Positions 42,182 through 50,821 are shown, counted from the first letter of the stretch. The stretch: DNA of 64,000 nt from JACVRW01 sp963739095 (GCA_963739095.1 CAVTZF010000021.1:124001-188000), one strand, 5' to 3'. Notes: a model not told the origin generated them from the letters alone. Numbers and translations: made by a program.

Positions 42182-43090
42182 TCAGCGCTTGCTGCGCGAC
42201 GCCCTCGCAATGGCGTCGACCAGCTCGTTCTTGGTCATGTTCGTCCGGCCCTCGATGCCGATGCTGGCGGCAAGCTCGACCAGCTCCGGCTTGTTGTAGG
42301 ACTCCAGGCTTCCGTTCGTGGGATTGCGCTGGAGCTCCCGGGCGGTGCGCTTCGCGGTCGCCGCCGACTGCTCGCGGATCTGCTCGGCGGCCTTCACCTG
42401 AGCCTCCGCGTCGCTCGCCTGCCCCGCCGCCTCGGCGGCCAGCTCCTGCGCCTGACGCTGCGCCTCCTCGGCTGCCTCACGCGCCGCTGCGGCGGCCTCG
42501 TCCGCCAGCTCCCTGGCCTCGGCCAACCTTTCGGTGGCCTCCTCGACGAGCCCCTCGGCGTGCTGCTGAGCCGCCTCGGCCTCGCTCTGCGCGTCCTCGA
42601 TCTCGCCCTCGACCTCGGCCTGGACCTCCTGCCGCTGCTCCTCCGCGTCACTCTCGGCGGCCTTGCGCTCCCGCTTCACGGCCTCGTCGGCGGCCTTCTG
42701 CGCGTCGGCGACGCGCTGCTTGACCTCCTGGCTGGTCTCACGCTCCACCTCGGAGAGGCGGGCGCGACCGTGCGCGCTCACCTCGCGGGCGTGGTCCGAG
42801 GACTCCTTGGACTCCTGCGCGGCCTCCACGGCGCGGTCCTCGGCCTGCCGAGCGCGCTCTGCCGCGTCACGGGCGCGCTTCATCCGGATCTCCACCGAGT
42901 CACCGCCGCCGGGGACGGCGTCCACCAGGGCCGCGCTCCACTTGCGCCGACGGTCGCGAGCGCCCGCGCGCGCGGAATCGGCCGCGCCCTCGGCGGAGTC
43001 GACCGGCTCGCGGACTCGGGACAACAGCCAACTAGCGTTTGACGGCATCTCCTTGAGACCCGTCCGCATTCGCTCCGACAACGACGACAT
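42182..43090 (-). CDS. Ala-rich coiled-coil protein with C-terminal SAP/Rho-N-like domain
   Basis: A 302-residue protein from the ATG at 43090, preceded at about 5 bases by AGGAAGGTG. From about residue 65 to 245 it is an almost unbroken charged Ala-rich helix (for example AERARQAEDRAVEAAQESKE), predicted as a long coiled coil. The last 35 residues, YNKPELVELAASIGIEGRTN and NELVDAIARAS, form a SAP-like or Rho-N helical domain that usually binds nucleic acid. It is therefore a candidate for a rod-like or DNA-tethered protein. It is divergent from a TetR gene and 17 bases upstream of the frameshifted gene, with which it would form an operon. Confidence 0.72.
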   Translation of the reverse strand: MSSLSERMRTGLKEMPSNASWLLSRVREPVDSAEGAADSARAGARDRRRKWSAALVDAVPGGGDSVEIRMKRARDAAERARQAEDRAVEAAQESKESSDHAREVSAHGRARLSEVERETSQEVKQRVADAQKAADEAVKRERKAAESDAEEQRQEVQAEVEGEIEDAQSEAEAAQQHAEGLVEEATERLAEARELADEAAAAAREAAEEAQRQAQELAAEAAGQASDAEAQVKAAEQIREQSAATAKRTARELQRNPTNGSLESYNKPELVELAASIGIEGRTNMTKNELVDAIARASRSKR

Positions 43091-43113
43091 CGTGTTCACC
43101 TTCCTGGCAGGCA

Positions 43114-43133
43114 TTAGACAACTTCGAATCTAA
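43114..43133. promoter_or_regulatory. Inverted repeat upstream of the coiled-coil gene
   Basis: TTAGA-CAACTTCGAA-TCTAA. This 5-base inverted repeat with a 10-base spacer is next to the second repeat at 43135. Both are between the coiled-coil gene and the divergent TetR gene, and together they would cover a divergent promoter. Confidence 0.4.
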
Positions 43134-43134
43134 T

Positions 43135-43152
43135 TGAGACGTTAGCATCTCA
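43135..43152. promoter_or_regulatory. Candidate operator of the second TetR regulator
   Basis: TGAGA-CGTTAGCA-TCTCA is a 5-base inverted repeat with an 8-base spacer, 35 bases before the TetR GTG at 43187. Its half-sites resemble those of the repeat at 43114. Confidence 0.5.
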
Positions 43153-43186
43153 TTTCGTGACCGTCTAGACTGGCTACGAGACCAAC

Positions 43187-43759
43187 GTGTCCTCCCCCGC
43201 TCCCAGACAGGCCCTTCAGCAGCGCGTCGCCGCCGCGATCCTCGACGGAGCGGCGCGGACGTTCGCCGTCCAGGGAGAGCAGGCGAGCATGAACGACATC
43301 GCCGCCGCCGCCGGTGTCGCCCGTGCCACGGTTTACCGCTACTTCCCGAACCGGCAGGCTCTGTTCGACGAGCTGGCGCTGGCGGCGGTGAACGACGCCG
43401 ATGCCCGGCTGGCGTCGGCCCGGATCGACGAGGTCGAGCCGGAGGAGGGCATCGTTCGAGCCGTGCGGGCCCTCGTCGACGTCGGGGACTCCTTCGTGCT
43501 CCTGGCGCGCCAACGGGTGCGCTCCGACCCCGAGCGCTTCGAGCGCAGGGTCACCCAGCCGCTGCGCGACCTGTTCGAGCGGGGTCAGGCCGAGCACCAG
43601 ATTCGCCGCGACATCGAAAGCGCTCGCCTGACCGAGTCGCTCATCGGCCTGATCGTCGGGGTGCGCATGTCGAACCCGCCGCTGGGAAAGGAGGATCAGA
43701 TCGCCACGATCACCGGCCTCTTCCTCGACGGGGCTCGTGCTCGCGGCCCACAACCGTGA
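43187..43759 (+). CDS. TetR family regulator
   Basis: A 190-residue repressor from a GTG at 43187. The HTH is in QASMNDIAAAAGVARATVYR, followed by YFPNRQALFDELA. The ligand domain has FVLLARQRVRSDPERFERRV and a C-terminal LIGLIVGVRMS, close to the AcrR-like group. It is divergent from the coiled-coil gene with two inverted repeats between. Its stop overlaps a possible GTG start (43756) of the RsbR-like gene, so it could be part of that operon. Confidence 0.87.
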   Translation: MSSPAPRQALQQRVAAAILDGAARTFAVQGEQASMNDIAAAAGVARATVYRYFPNRQALFDELALAAVNDADARLASARIDEVEPEEGIVRAVRALVDVGDSFVLLARQRVRSDPERFERRVTQPLRDLFERGQAEHQIRRDIESARLTESLIGLIVGVRMSNPPLGKEDQIATITGLFLDGARARGPQP

Positions 43760-43830
43760 TCGATGAGAACCGGCCCGCCGTAGCCATGACGGCGCGCGGC
43801 CCGGGCGACGCGAGACCCGAGGAGGGGGAG

Positions 43831-44763
43831 ATGGACACAGAGCTGGATCAACTGGCATCCGACGAGGGTGCGGACCAGCGGACGAGCGACCAGCCGGCCG
43901 AACGCTCGAAGGAAGCCAGCTCGCTCCTCCAGGAGCTCGTGGCGTACCTGCGCGACAGCCGCACCGAGCTGAGGGAGGAATGGGCGCGGCGCATCAGCGA
44001 AGCCGAGCTGCTTGGCGTGATGTCGGACGAGGAGATCTTCTCCGAGGCGACCGAGGTCTACGACAACTACATGGATGCCCTGGAGACCGGCAGCATCGAG
44101 ACGCTCCAGACCTACGCGCGCGAGCTATCGGAGCGCATCATCCCGCGCGGCGTCGAGACCCACGAGGTGCTCGGAATCGTGCTGCTCCTGCGAGACGTGC
44201 TGGCGCGCTCCCTGTTTGCCAAGTACCAGGAGGATCTGGAGCTGCTGAATCGCATCCTGGACGAATACGAGCCCGCCGCCAATCGGATCGCGGTGACGGT
44301 CGGGGTGAGCTTCGTCGAGGAGCGCGAGCGGGTCATCTCAGATCAGCAGGAGTCCCTGCGCGAGCTGTCCACACCGGTCCTCCAGATTCGCGAACGGCTC
44401 CTCATCCTGCCGATCATCGGCGTCCTCGACTCCGAGCGTGCCCGGCAGCTCACCGAGCAGCTCCTGAGCTCGATCCAGGAGAACCGCGCGCGGGTCGTGG
44501 TCATCGACATCACCGGGGTCGCGACGATCGATCGCACCGTCGCGAACCATCTCGTCCAGACGGTCGAGGCGTCGCGGCTCATGGGCGCAAGCACGATCCT
44601 CACCGGCCTCTCGCCCGACATCGCCCAGACGCTCGTGGACCTGGGGGTCGATCTGGGCATGATGAGGACGGTCGGCGACCTGCAGGGCGGGCTCGTGGAG
44701 GCCGAGCGCCTCGCCGGGCACCTGGAGCTCGAAGCCGACGACCCGGCGCGCCCCGAGACCTAG
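43831..44763 (+). CDS. rsbR: RsbR-type STAS domain co-antagonist (stressosome)
   Basis: A 310-residue stressosome scaffold, start taken at the ATG at 43831 with GGAGG at 43821-43825; a GTG at 43756 would add 25 residues. The N-terminal half is a helical sensor (SRTELREEWARRISEAELLG), the C-terminal 120 residues a STAS domain (VVVIDITGVATIDRTVANHL). Of the two phosphorylation sites known in Bacillus RsbRA, Thr171 corresponds to a Ser in VLDSERA and Thr205 to Arg in TIDRTV, with a Thr one residue later. It begins a five-gene run to 47045. Confidence 0.87.
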   Translation: MDTELDQLASDEGADQRTSDQPAERSKEASSLLQELVAYLRDSRTELREEWARRISEAELLGVMSDEEIFSEATEVYDNYMDALETGSIETLQTYARELSERIIPRGVETHEVLGIVLLLRDVLARSLFAKYQEDLELLNRILDEYEPAANRIAVTVGVSFVEERERVISDQQESLRELSTPVLQIRERLLILPIIGVLDSERARQLTEQLLSSIQENRARVVVIDITGVATIDRTVANHLVQTVEASRLMGASTILTGLSPDIAQTLVDLGVDLGMMRTVGDLQGGLVEAERLAGHLELEADDPARPET

Positions 44764-44773
44764 GCGTCCTCCG

Positions 44774-45148
44774 ATGTCGGTCGCGATCCTGCGCGAGGGC
44801 GACTACCTGATCGCGTCGATCCAGTCGGACCTCTCCGACAGCGAGGTCGTCGAGCTCCGCAACGAGCTCACCGAGCTGGTGGGGACCCATCGCTCGCGCG
44901 GGATCGTCATCGACGTGGCCGCGCTGGTGGTGATCGACTCGTTCGTCGCCCGCGCACTGCGCTCGATCGTCCTTTCCGCGAAGTTGCGGGGCGCCGAGAC
45001 CGTCATCGTCGGAATCCAGCCGGACGTGGCCATAGCGATGGTCCATTTTCGCTTGAACCTGCAGCCGCTGCGCGTCGCCCTGGACCTGGACCAGGCGCGA
45101 TCGCTGCTCGACCAGCTGACGAGTGGGGGCGGCGGGGATGGACGATGA
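44774..45148 (+). CDS. rsbS: RsbS-type antagonist STAS protein
   Basis: A 124-residue single STAS domain. The phosphorylatable serine of RsbS (Ser59 in Bacillus) lies in VVIDSFVARALR, conserved here. It would build the stressosome core with RsbR and hold RsbT until stress. The gene is 10 bases after rsbR and overlaps rsbT by 11 bases. The tail is Gly-rich. Confidence 0.9.
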   Translation: MSVAILREGDYLIASIQSDLSDSEVVELRNELTELVGTHRSRGIVIDVAALVVIDSFVARALRSIVLSAKLRGAETVIVGIQPDVAIAMVHFRLNLQPLRVALDLDQARSLLDQLTSGGGGDGR

Positions 45149-45584
45149 GGTCCGGGTCGCCCTCCGCACCGACGCGGATCTCGTCAGCGCCCGAGCCGAG
45201 GGACGCGCCATGGCCGAGCAGCTCGGCTTTCCCCGTCCCGATCCCACGCTGATCGCCACCGCGATCTCGGAGGTGGGGCGCAACATCGTCAGGCATGTCG
45301 GCTGCGGAGAGATCATCCTGAGGCCGCTTCAGGAGGCCGACCGCTACGGCCTCGTCGTGATCGCTCGCGACGAGGGGCCCGGCATCCTGGACGTCGAGGC
45401 GGCGCTCCGCGATGACTACAGCGGGATGGGCGGGCTCGGCCTCGGCCTGCCCGGCGCGCGGCGCCTCATGGACGACTTCGAAATCGAGTCGAGCGCGGAC
45501 TCGGGCACGATCGTGACGATGAAGAAATGGCGGGTGCGCGACGAGCTCGCGCGCCTCCGCGAGGAGCGCCGCCGGCGTGAGTGA
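45138..45584 (+). CDS. rsbT: RsbT-type serine/threonine kinase
   Basis: A 148-residue GHKL-fold kinase. The N box is ISEVGRNIVRHVGCGEI and the G boxes are DEGPGI and GMGGLGLGLPGARRL, as in RsbT. It phosphorylates RsbR and RsbS and then leaves the complex to activate a partner phosphatase. The ATG at 45138 is preferred; a GTG at 45123 is an alternative. It overlaps rsbS and the following phosphatase gene. Confidence 0.9.
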   Translation: MDDEVRVALRTDADLVSARAEGRAMAEQLGFPRPDPTLIATAISEVGRNIVRHVGCGEIILRPLQEADRYGLVVIARDEGPGILDVEAALRDDYSGMGGLGLGLPGARRLMDDFEIESSADSGTIVTMKKWRVRDELARLREERRRRE

Positions 45585-46197
45585 GCGCGCCGACCGGCAG
45601 CCGGTCGAGTGGGGTGTCTCGACCAGGTGCCGGCGCGGCGAAACGCTGAACGGGGACCTCGCGATCGTCAAGCTCGTGAGCGACGGCGCTCTCGTTGTGG
45701 CGGTCGACGGCCTCGGCCACGGCAGCGAGGCTGCCCGCGCCGCCCGGGCCGCCGAGCGGGTGGTGCTCGACAGCGACGGCGGCGACTTGGTCCCGCTGCT
45801 TGAGTGCTGCCACGCGGCGCTGAGCGAGACCCGCGGAGCGGCCATCAGCCTGGCCTTCGTTTCGGCCCGCGAGGGCAGGATGAGCTGGCTGGGCGTCGGC
45901 AACGTCGAGGGGCGGGTGCTCAGCGGCGACCCGTCGGTGCGGCGTCTCAAGGGATCACTCGCGCTTTTGAACGGCGTTCCCGGGCACCAGCTTCCCTACA
46001 TGCAGATCGCAACGCTCGACCTCGTGCCCGGTGATGTCCTGGTGCTGGCAACGGATGGGATTGCGGCCGGATTTGCCGACTCGCTCAACGCCGCGGGGTC
46101 GGCCCAGGCGATCAGCGAGCGGATCATGGCCAGACACGGGAGGGTCGACGACGACGCGCTGGTCGTGACGGTGCGCTACCTGGGGCGACGACCGTGA
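45577..46197 (+). CDS. rsbX: RsbX-like PP2C/SpoIIE-family phosphatase
   Basis: A 206-residue phosphatase with the metal-binding motif VAVDGLGHGSEAARAARAA, the second Asp-rich DVLVLATDGI and a terminal DDALVVTVRYLG. The small size without sensor domains fits RsbX, the feedback phosphatase that dephosphorylates RsbS and RsbR after stress. A GTG at 45577 starts it 8 bases before the rsbT end. Confidence 0.87.
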   Translation: MSERADRQPVEWGVSTRCRRGETLNGDLAIVKLVSDGALVVAVDGLGHGSEAARAARAAERVVLDSDGGDLVPLLECCHAALSETRGAAISLAFVSAREGRMSWLGVGNVEGRVLSGDPSVRRLKGSLALLNGVPGHQLPYMQIATLDLVPGDVLVLATDGIAAGFADSLNAAGSAQAISERIMARHGRVDDDALVVTVRYLGRRP

Positions 46198-47045
46198 GCG
46201 CAGGGGCGCACCCCGGCCTGGGGTCCTTTGCCCCCGCCTATGCGTCAGCCTTCCGCGCCTACCTGCTCGACCCCGGCGAGGCCACGCTCCACGTGGCCTA
46301 CGAGCTCGGGCGGGAGGCCGTGACCCGGCACCTCAGCGTGCTCGACCTGGCCGTCGCTCACCACGAGGCCCTCCTGTCGGCGTTGGCCGGCGTGTCGGAC
46401 TCGGCCGAGACTCAGGGGATGACGCGGGCCGCGGGGGACTTCTTCCTCGAGAGCCTCTCTGCGTATGAGATGGTGCAGCGGGGCTTCAGCGAGGCACGCG
46501 AGAGCGCCAGCTTGGAACGGCGCCACATCGAGATGTCCCGCCAGCTGTCGACCTTCCTGGCCGACGCCTCGCTCGCCCTCGCCGCCTCCGACTCGCTCGA
46601 GGAGATGCTGCAGCTGGTGGCCGAGCAGGCACGCGAGCTCGTGGATGCGGACTGCTGCGTGGCGACTGTCGCCGTGGAGGGCCGGCCCCGGATCGCGGAG
46701 GCCGCCTCCTACGCGCAGGCCGACAGGCGCTGGGTCGGCTTCGTCCAGTGGCTCGACCTGTTCGCGATCTACCGGCTGATCCGCGCGAGCGGCGGCTCCG
46801 TGAGGATGGCCGGCGAGCCACTCGCTCTGCTGTCGCCGTTCCAGTCGGCGGCCAGCGATCGGCCGCTGGAGGGATGGCTCGGCGCATCGCTCACCGCCCT
46901 CGACGGCAGCGAGCTCGGCGCGATCCAGGTCTTCGACAAGCAGGAAGGAGACTTCACCGGCGACGACGAGGCCGCCCTCGTTCACCTCGCCCAGATGGTG
47001 TCGGCGGCCGTCGAGCGTGCGCGGTCATACCAGGCGCGCGGCTGA
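46194..47045 (+). CDS. RsbU N-terminal-like plus GAF domain protein
   Basis: A 283-residue protein from a GTG at 46194 overlapping the rsbX stop. The first part (YLLDPGEATLHVAYELGREA, HHEALLSAL) resembles the RsbT-binding N-terminal domain of RsbU-type phosphatases. A GAF domain follows from about residue 130 (LEEMLQLVAEQARELVDADC). No kinase or phosphatase catalytic domain follows; the protein ends within the GAF domain's last helix (AALVHLAQMVSAAVERA), right before a hairpin terminator. It is therefore an RsbT-docking sensor or adapter, or a shortened relative of multidomain forms. Confidence 0.78.
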   Translation: MSAGAHPGLGSFAPAYASAFRAYLLDPGEATLHVAYELGREAVTRHLSVLDLAVAHHEALLSALAGVSDSAETQGMTRAAGDFFLESLSAYEMVQRGFSEARESASLERRHIEMSRQLSTFLADASLALAASDSLEEMLQLVAEQARELVDADCCVATVAVEGRPRIAEAASYAQADRRWVGFVQWLDLFAIYRLIRASGGSVRMAGEPLALLSPFQSAASDRPLEGWLGASLTALDGSELGAIQVFDKQEGDFTGDDEAALVHLAQMVSAAVERARSYQARG

Positions 47046-47070
47046 GCGCCCAACCCGCTGGGCTCAGCCG
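47039..47070 (+). terminator. Hairpin ending the stressosome operon
   Basis: CGGCTGA at 47039-47045 pairs with TCAGCCG at 47064-47070, with GCCCA and TGGGC pairing inside. The stop codon of the last rsb gene is in the 5' arm. No T-run follows. The 124 bases onward to the convergent MOSC gene hold nothing I recognise. Confidence 0.6.
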
Positions 47071-47194
47071 CACGTAGCGGCCGCTCGGCACCCTGGCCCG
47101 GGGTCCCGCCGAGGGGTAGCCGGTGGACGGGTTGACGTAGCTCGGAACCTCGCGCAGCAAGTGCGTCCGCAACAACGACGTGCGCGGCGCTCTG

Positions 47195-47755
47195 CTAGCT
47201 GACGCGCCTGATGGCGTCGCCCTGCGCCACGACGCCAGGGCGCACCACCTTGGCGTTCACGCCGCGCAGGTTCAGCTCGCGGCCGACCGGCGAGTTCACG
47301 AACTTCATCGCGTCGACGCCGAAGCGCCGGACGAACTTGCCGCAGCCCGTGTGCGGCACGTCGGTGATCTCGATGAGCGCGCTGCCGATCTCGAGCCGGC
47401 TGCCGGGCGGCAGGTCGTCGGTGGCCAGGCTGAGCTCGACGTAGAGCTGGTCGCCCGCCTGCGGCCAGTTCTCGGGCTCGCCTGCGACCAGACTCGCGGA
47501 ACGGGCGTTCATCAGCGTCAGCTGGGTGTCGAAGCGCTCGGGTCCGTCGCCGAAGCCGGCCGCGTTCCAGCGGTCACCGACCATTCCCTCGGTCTCGTCG
47601 AGCGTGGCCTCGGACAGCACCTCGCGCTCGTCCTCGCTCGGGCGTCGCACGATCAGCCGCAGAACGCCCTCGCCGACGGGCGAGGCGCGCAGCTCGTCGA
47701 GCCCGGCCTCGAGCTCCGCGCGCGGCCGATGCCGCGCGGGGGCTGCGGCCTCCAC
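47195..47755 (-). CDS. MOSC domain protein
   Basis: A 186-residue protein from a GTG at 47755 that shares one base with the stop of the ferredoxin oxidoreductase beta gene. LSEATLDETEGMVGDRW and the conserved Cys in DVPHTGCGKFVRRFG are typical of MOSC domains, which carry a sulfur atom for molybdenum cofactor enzymes or detoxify N-hydroxylated compounds. The linkage to the Kor operon is unusual. No separate beta-barrel or ferredoxin domain is present. Confidence 0.87.
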   Translation of the reverse strand: MEAAAPARHRPRAELEAGLDELRASPVGEGVLRLIVRRPSEDEREVLSEATLDETEGMVGDRWNAAGFGDGPERFDTQLTLMNARSASLVAGEPENWPQAGDQLYVELSLATDDLPPGSRLEIGSALIEITDVPHTGCGKFVRRFGVDAMKFVNSPVGRELNLRGVNAKVVRPGVVAQGDAIRRVS

Positions 47756-48867
47756 TAACTGACCGTCCAGGTCTCGCCCGAGTGCAACAGCTCGCGCAGC
47801 TGCTCGGTGCCCACCTCGGAGCTCGAGCGCTCGAGCTCGATGGCCAGGTCGCGCCCATAGACGGGGCGCGAGAACGAGCGGAACACGCCGATCGGAGTCG
47901 GGCCCGTCGGCCGGGCCGCGAGGTGAGCGAGCTCGAAGGCGAGGCTCGGCTCGGGGCGCTCGGCATCGTGTACGAGGATCGCGTCCTCGCCCACCTCCGC
48001 CACGTCGACCAGGTCGAGCCGGCCGTCGGCGCCGCGCGCCACGCCGCGCTCGCCGTCGGCGCCGAAGCGGATCGGCTCGCCGTGCACGAGCCGGATCTGG
48101 TTCTGCTCCCTCTGACCCTTGGCGCGCACGCTGTCGAAGGCGCCGTCGTTGAAGACGTTGCAGTTCTGGTAGATCTCGACGAGCGCTGCGCCCTCGTGCT
48201 CGGCGGCCGCGCGCAGGGTCGCGGTGACGTGCGCCTTGTCGGTGTCGACGGTGCGCGCCACGAAGGAGGCCTCCGCGCCGAGAGCCAGCGAGACCGGGTT
48301 GAAGGGGTGGTCCTGCGAGCCGAACGGCGTCGACTTCGTGACCTTGCCCTCCTCGCTCGTGGGCGAGTACTGGCCCTTCGTGAGGCCGTAGATCTGATTG
48401 TTGAAGAGCAGGATCTTGAGCGGGACGTTGCGGCGCAGCGCGTGGATCAGGTGGTTGCCGCCGATAGAGAGGGAGTCGCCGTCGCCGCTCACGACCCAGA
48501 CGGACAGGTCGGGACGTGAGGTCGCGACGCCGGTGGCGAGCGCCGGCGCGCGGCCGTGGATGCCGTGCATCCCGTACGTGTCCATGTAGTAGACGAAGCG
48601 CCCCGCGCAGCCGATGCCCGTGACGAAGACGATCTTCTCCGGTGGGATGCCGAGCTCCGGCATGAACGACTGGACAGAGGCGAGGATCGCGTAGTCGCCG
48701 CAGCCGGGGCACCAGCGCGTCTCCTGGTCTGAGGAGAAGTCGGCCTTCGTCAGCGGCAGCTCGACGGGGCCGTCGCTGATCGCGCTCTCGCCCGGCTGGC
48801 CGAAGCCGAGGTCGGCGTCCGGAGCGCCGCCGTTGCCCGCGTGGTGGCCGTTCTTCCGTTCGCTCAT
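47755..48867 (-). CDS. korB: 2-oxoacid:ferredoxin oxidoreductase, beta subunit
   Basis: A 370-residue thiamine-diphosphate subunit. RWCPGCGDYAIL and VTGIGCAGRFVYY supply cysteines near the iron-sulfur cluster, VVSGDGDSLSIGGNHLIHAL is the ThDP/Mg site, and LLFNNQIYGLTKGQYSPTS follows. The family oxidises 2-oxoglutarate or another 2-oxoacid to acyl-CoA and reduces ferredoxin. It overlaps korA by 4 bases and the MOSC gene by one. Confidence 0.9.
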   Translation of the reverse strand: MSERKNGHHAGNGGAPDADLGFGQPGESAISDGPVELPLTKADFSSDQETRWCPGCGDYAILASVQSFMPELGIPPEKIVFVTGIGCAGRFVYYMDTYGMHGIHGRAPALATGVATSRPDLSVWVVSGDGDSLSIGGNHLIHALRRNVPLKILLFNNQIYGLTKGQYSPTSEEGKVTKSTPFGSQDHPFNPVSLALGAEASFVARTVDTDKAHVTATLRAAAEHEGAALVEIYQNCNVFNDGAFDSVRAKGQREQNQIRLVHGEPIRFGADGERGVARGADGRLDLVDVAEVGEDAILVHDAERPEPSLAFELAHLAARPTGPTPIGVFRSFSRPVYGRDLAIELERSSSEVGTEQLRELLHSGETWTVS

Positions 48868-50705
48868 CCGAGCCGCTCCTCCACCTGCTCCATCACGTCG
48901 CGCGTGAAGATCGGCAGACCGTCGACCTTGGTGAAGCTCTCGACGTCGATCAGATACTCCGCGCGCAGGATCCTCGAGAGCTGGCCCAGGTTCATCTCGG
49001 GCACGAGCACGCGCTCGTAGGAGCGCAGCACCTGCTCGAGGTTGCCGGGCAGCGGATTGAGGTGGCGCACGTGCGCTGTCGCGAGCTTCATGTCGCGCTC
49101 GCGCCGCAGCCGCCGCGCAGCTCCCTCGATCGCGCCGTAGCTCGATCCCCAGCCGAGCACGAGCAGCGAGGCCTCGCCGCTCGGGTCGTCGACCACGACG
49201 TCGGGCACCTCGACGCGCGCGATGCGCTCGGCGCGCAGGCGTGTCATCTGGTCGTGGTTCTCGGGCTGGTAGGAGATGTTGCCGGTCACGTCCTCCTTCT
49301 CGAGCCCCCCGATGCGGTGGCGCAGGCCCGGCGTGCCGGGCACGGCCCAGGGCCGCGCGAGCTTCTCGTCGCGCAGGTAGGGCATGAAGCGATCGCCGTC
49401 GTTCGGCTCGGTCGCGAAGCGCGGGTCGATCTCGGGCAGCGCCCCGACGTCAGGGAGCCTCCAGGGCTCCGACGAGTTGGCCAGGAAGGTGTCGCTCAGC
49501 AGGATCACGGGGGTGCGGTGGGTGACAGCGATGCGCGCGGCCTCGATCGCCGAGTCGAAGCAGTCGGAGGGCGTGCAGGCCGCCACCACCGGCAGCGGCG
49601 ACTCGCCGTGGCGGCCGTACAGCGCCATCAGCAGGTCGGCCGCCTCGGTCTTCGTCGGCATGCCGGTCGAGGGACCGGCGCGCTGGATGTCGACGATCAC
49701 GAGCGGCAGCTCCATCGCCACCGCGAGCCCGATCGTCTCCGCCTTCAGGTCCATGCCGGGGCCGCTCGTCGCGGTGACCCCGAGGCGGCCCGAGAAGGCT
49801 GCGCCGAGCGCCATGTTGGCGGCGGCGATCTCGTCCTCGGCCTGGATCGTGTGGACGCCGAAGCGGCGGTGGCGCGAGAGCGCGTGCAGCAACTCGGAGG
49901 CCGGCGTGATCGGGTACGAGGCGAGGAACAGCGGCAGGCCGGACTGGACGCTGGCGGCGATCAGCCCGTAGGCGAGCGCCTGGGTCCCATTCACGTTGCG
50001 GTAGGTGCCGGGCGGCGCCGGCGCGGGCTCGACCTCGTAGTGGACCGCGAACAGCTCGGCCGTCTCGCCGAAGTTGTAGCCGACGCGGAAGGCGGCCAGG
50101 TTCGCGTCGCGGACCGACTCGCGGTCGGCGAACTTCTTCTCGATCCAATCGGTCGACGGCTGCGTCGGGCGCCCGTACATCCAGGAGACGAGGCCCAGCG
50201 CGAAGAGGTTCTTGCAGCGCGCGGCGTCGCGCGGTGTGATGCCGTCGATGTTCTCGGTGGCGCGCACCGTCATCGAGGTCATCGGCACCGGGAAGACCTG
50301 GTAGTCGTCGAGCGAGCCGTCCTCGAGCGGGTTCGCCTCGTAGCCCGCCTTCTTCAGGTTGTGGGCGCTGAAGCCGTCCTCGTTGACGATCAGCGTGCCG
50401 CCCTTCTCGAGCGCGGTCAGCTGCGTGATCAGCGCGGCCGGGTTCATGGCCACGAGCACGTTCGGCTGATCCCCGGGCGTGAGGATGTCGCGCGAGGCGA
50501 AGTGGATCTGGAAGGCCGAGACGCCATGCGGCGTACCGGCCGGCGCGCGGATCTCGGCGGGGAAGTCCGGCAGCGTGGCGAGGTCGTTTCCGACGACCGC
50601 CGTGGCGTCGGTGAAGCGACTGCCGGTCAGCTGCATGCCGTCGCCGGAGTCCCCTGCGAAGCGAACGACGACGCGGTCCTTCTTCTCGAGCGTCTTGTTG
50701 TCCAT
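48864..50705 (-). CDS. korA: 2-oxoacid:ferredoxin oxidoreductase, fused gamma-alpha subunit
   Basis: A 613-residue protein in which the gamma domain (VVRFAGDSGDGMQLTGSRFT, ASRDILTPGDQPNVLVAMN) is joined to the alpha pyrimidine-binding domain (PLFLASYPITPASELLHAL, AEDEIAAANMALGAAFSG, ATSGPGMDLKAETIG). SIGMPTKTE-like RAGPSTGMPTKTEAADLL is present. The ATG at 50705 fits the family; the frame is open 51 codons further upstream without homology. This form resembles mycobacterial KorA, suggesting 2-oxoglutarate as substrate. The 116-base gap upstream holds its promoter. Confidence 0.92.
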   Translation of the reverse strand: MDNKTLEKKDRVVVRFAGDSGDGMQLTGSRFTDATAVVGNDLATLPDFPAEIRAPAGTPHGVSAFQIHFASRDILTPGDQPNVLVAMNPAALITQLTALEKGGTLIVNEDGFSAHNLKKAGYEANPLEDGSLDDYQVFPVPMTSMTVRATENIDGITPRDAARCKNLFALGLVSWMYGRPTQPSTDWIEKKFADRESVRDANLAAFRVGYNFGETAELFAVHYEVEPAPAPPGTYRNVNGTQALAYGLIAASVQSGLPLFLASYPITPASELLHALSRHRRFGVHTIQAEDEIAAANMALGAAFSGRLGVTATSGPGMDLKAETIGLAVAMELPLVIVDIQRAGPSTGMPTKTEAADLLMALYGRHGESPLPVVAACTPSDCFDSAIEAARIAVTHRTPVILLSDTFLANSSEPWRLPDVGALPEIDPRFATEPNDGDRFMPYLRDEKLARPWAVPGTPGLRHRIGGLEKEDVTGNISYQPENHDQMTRLRAERIARVEVPDVVVDDPSGEASLLVLGWGSSYGAIEGAARRLRRERDMKLATAHVRHLNPLPGNLEQVLRSYERVLVPEMNLGQLSRILRAEYLIDVESFTKVDGLPIFTRDVMEQVEERLG

Positions 50706-50821
50706 GTACCCGACGCAAACCCGCGCCGGCTCTACGAGTGTACCCGGGTCAGCGGCGCAGCCTGGCGAGGGCGCGTGGAGCGGCGCGGGCCCTGCGGGAC
50801 GCGCAGGCCGAGCCCGCGGAG

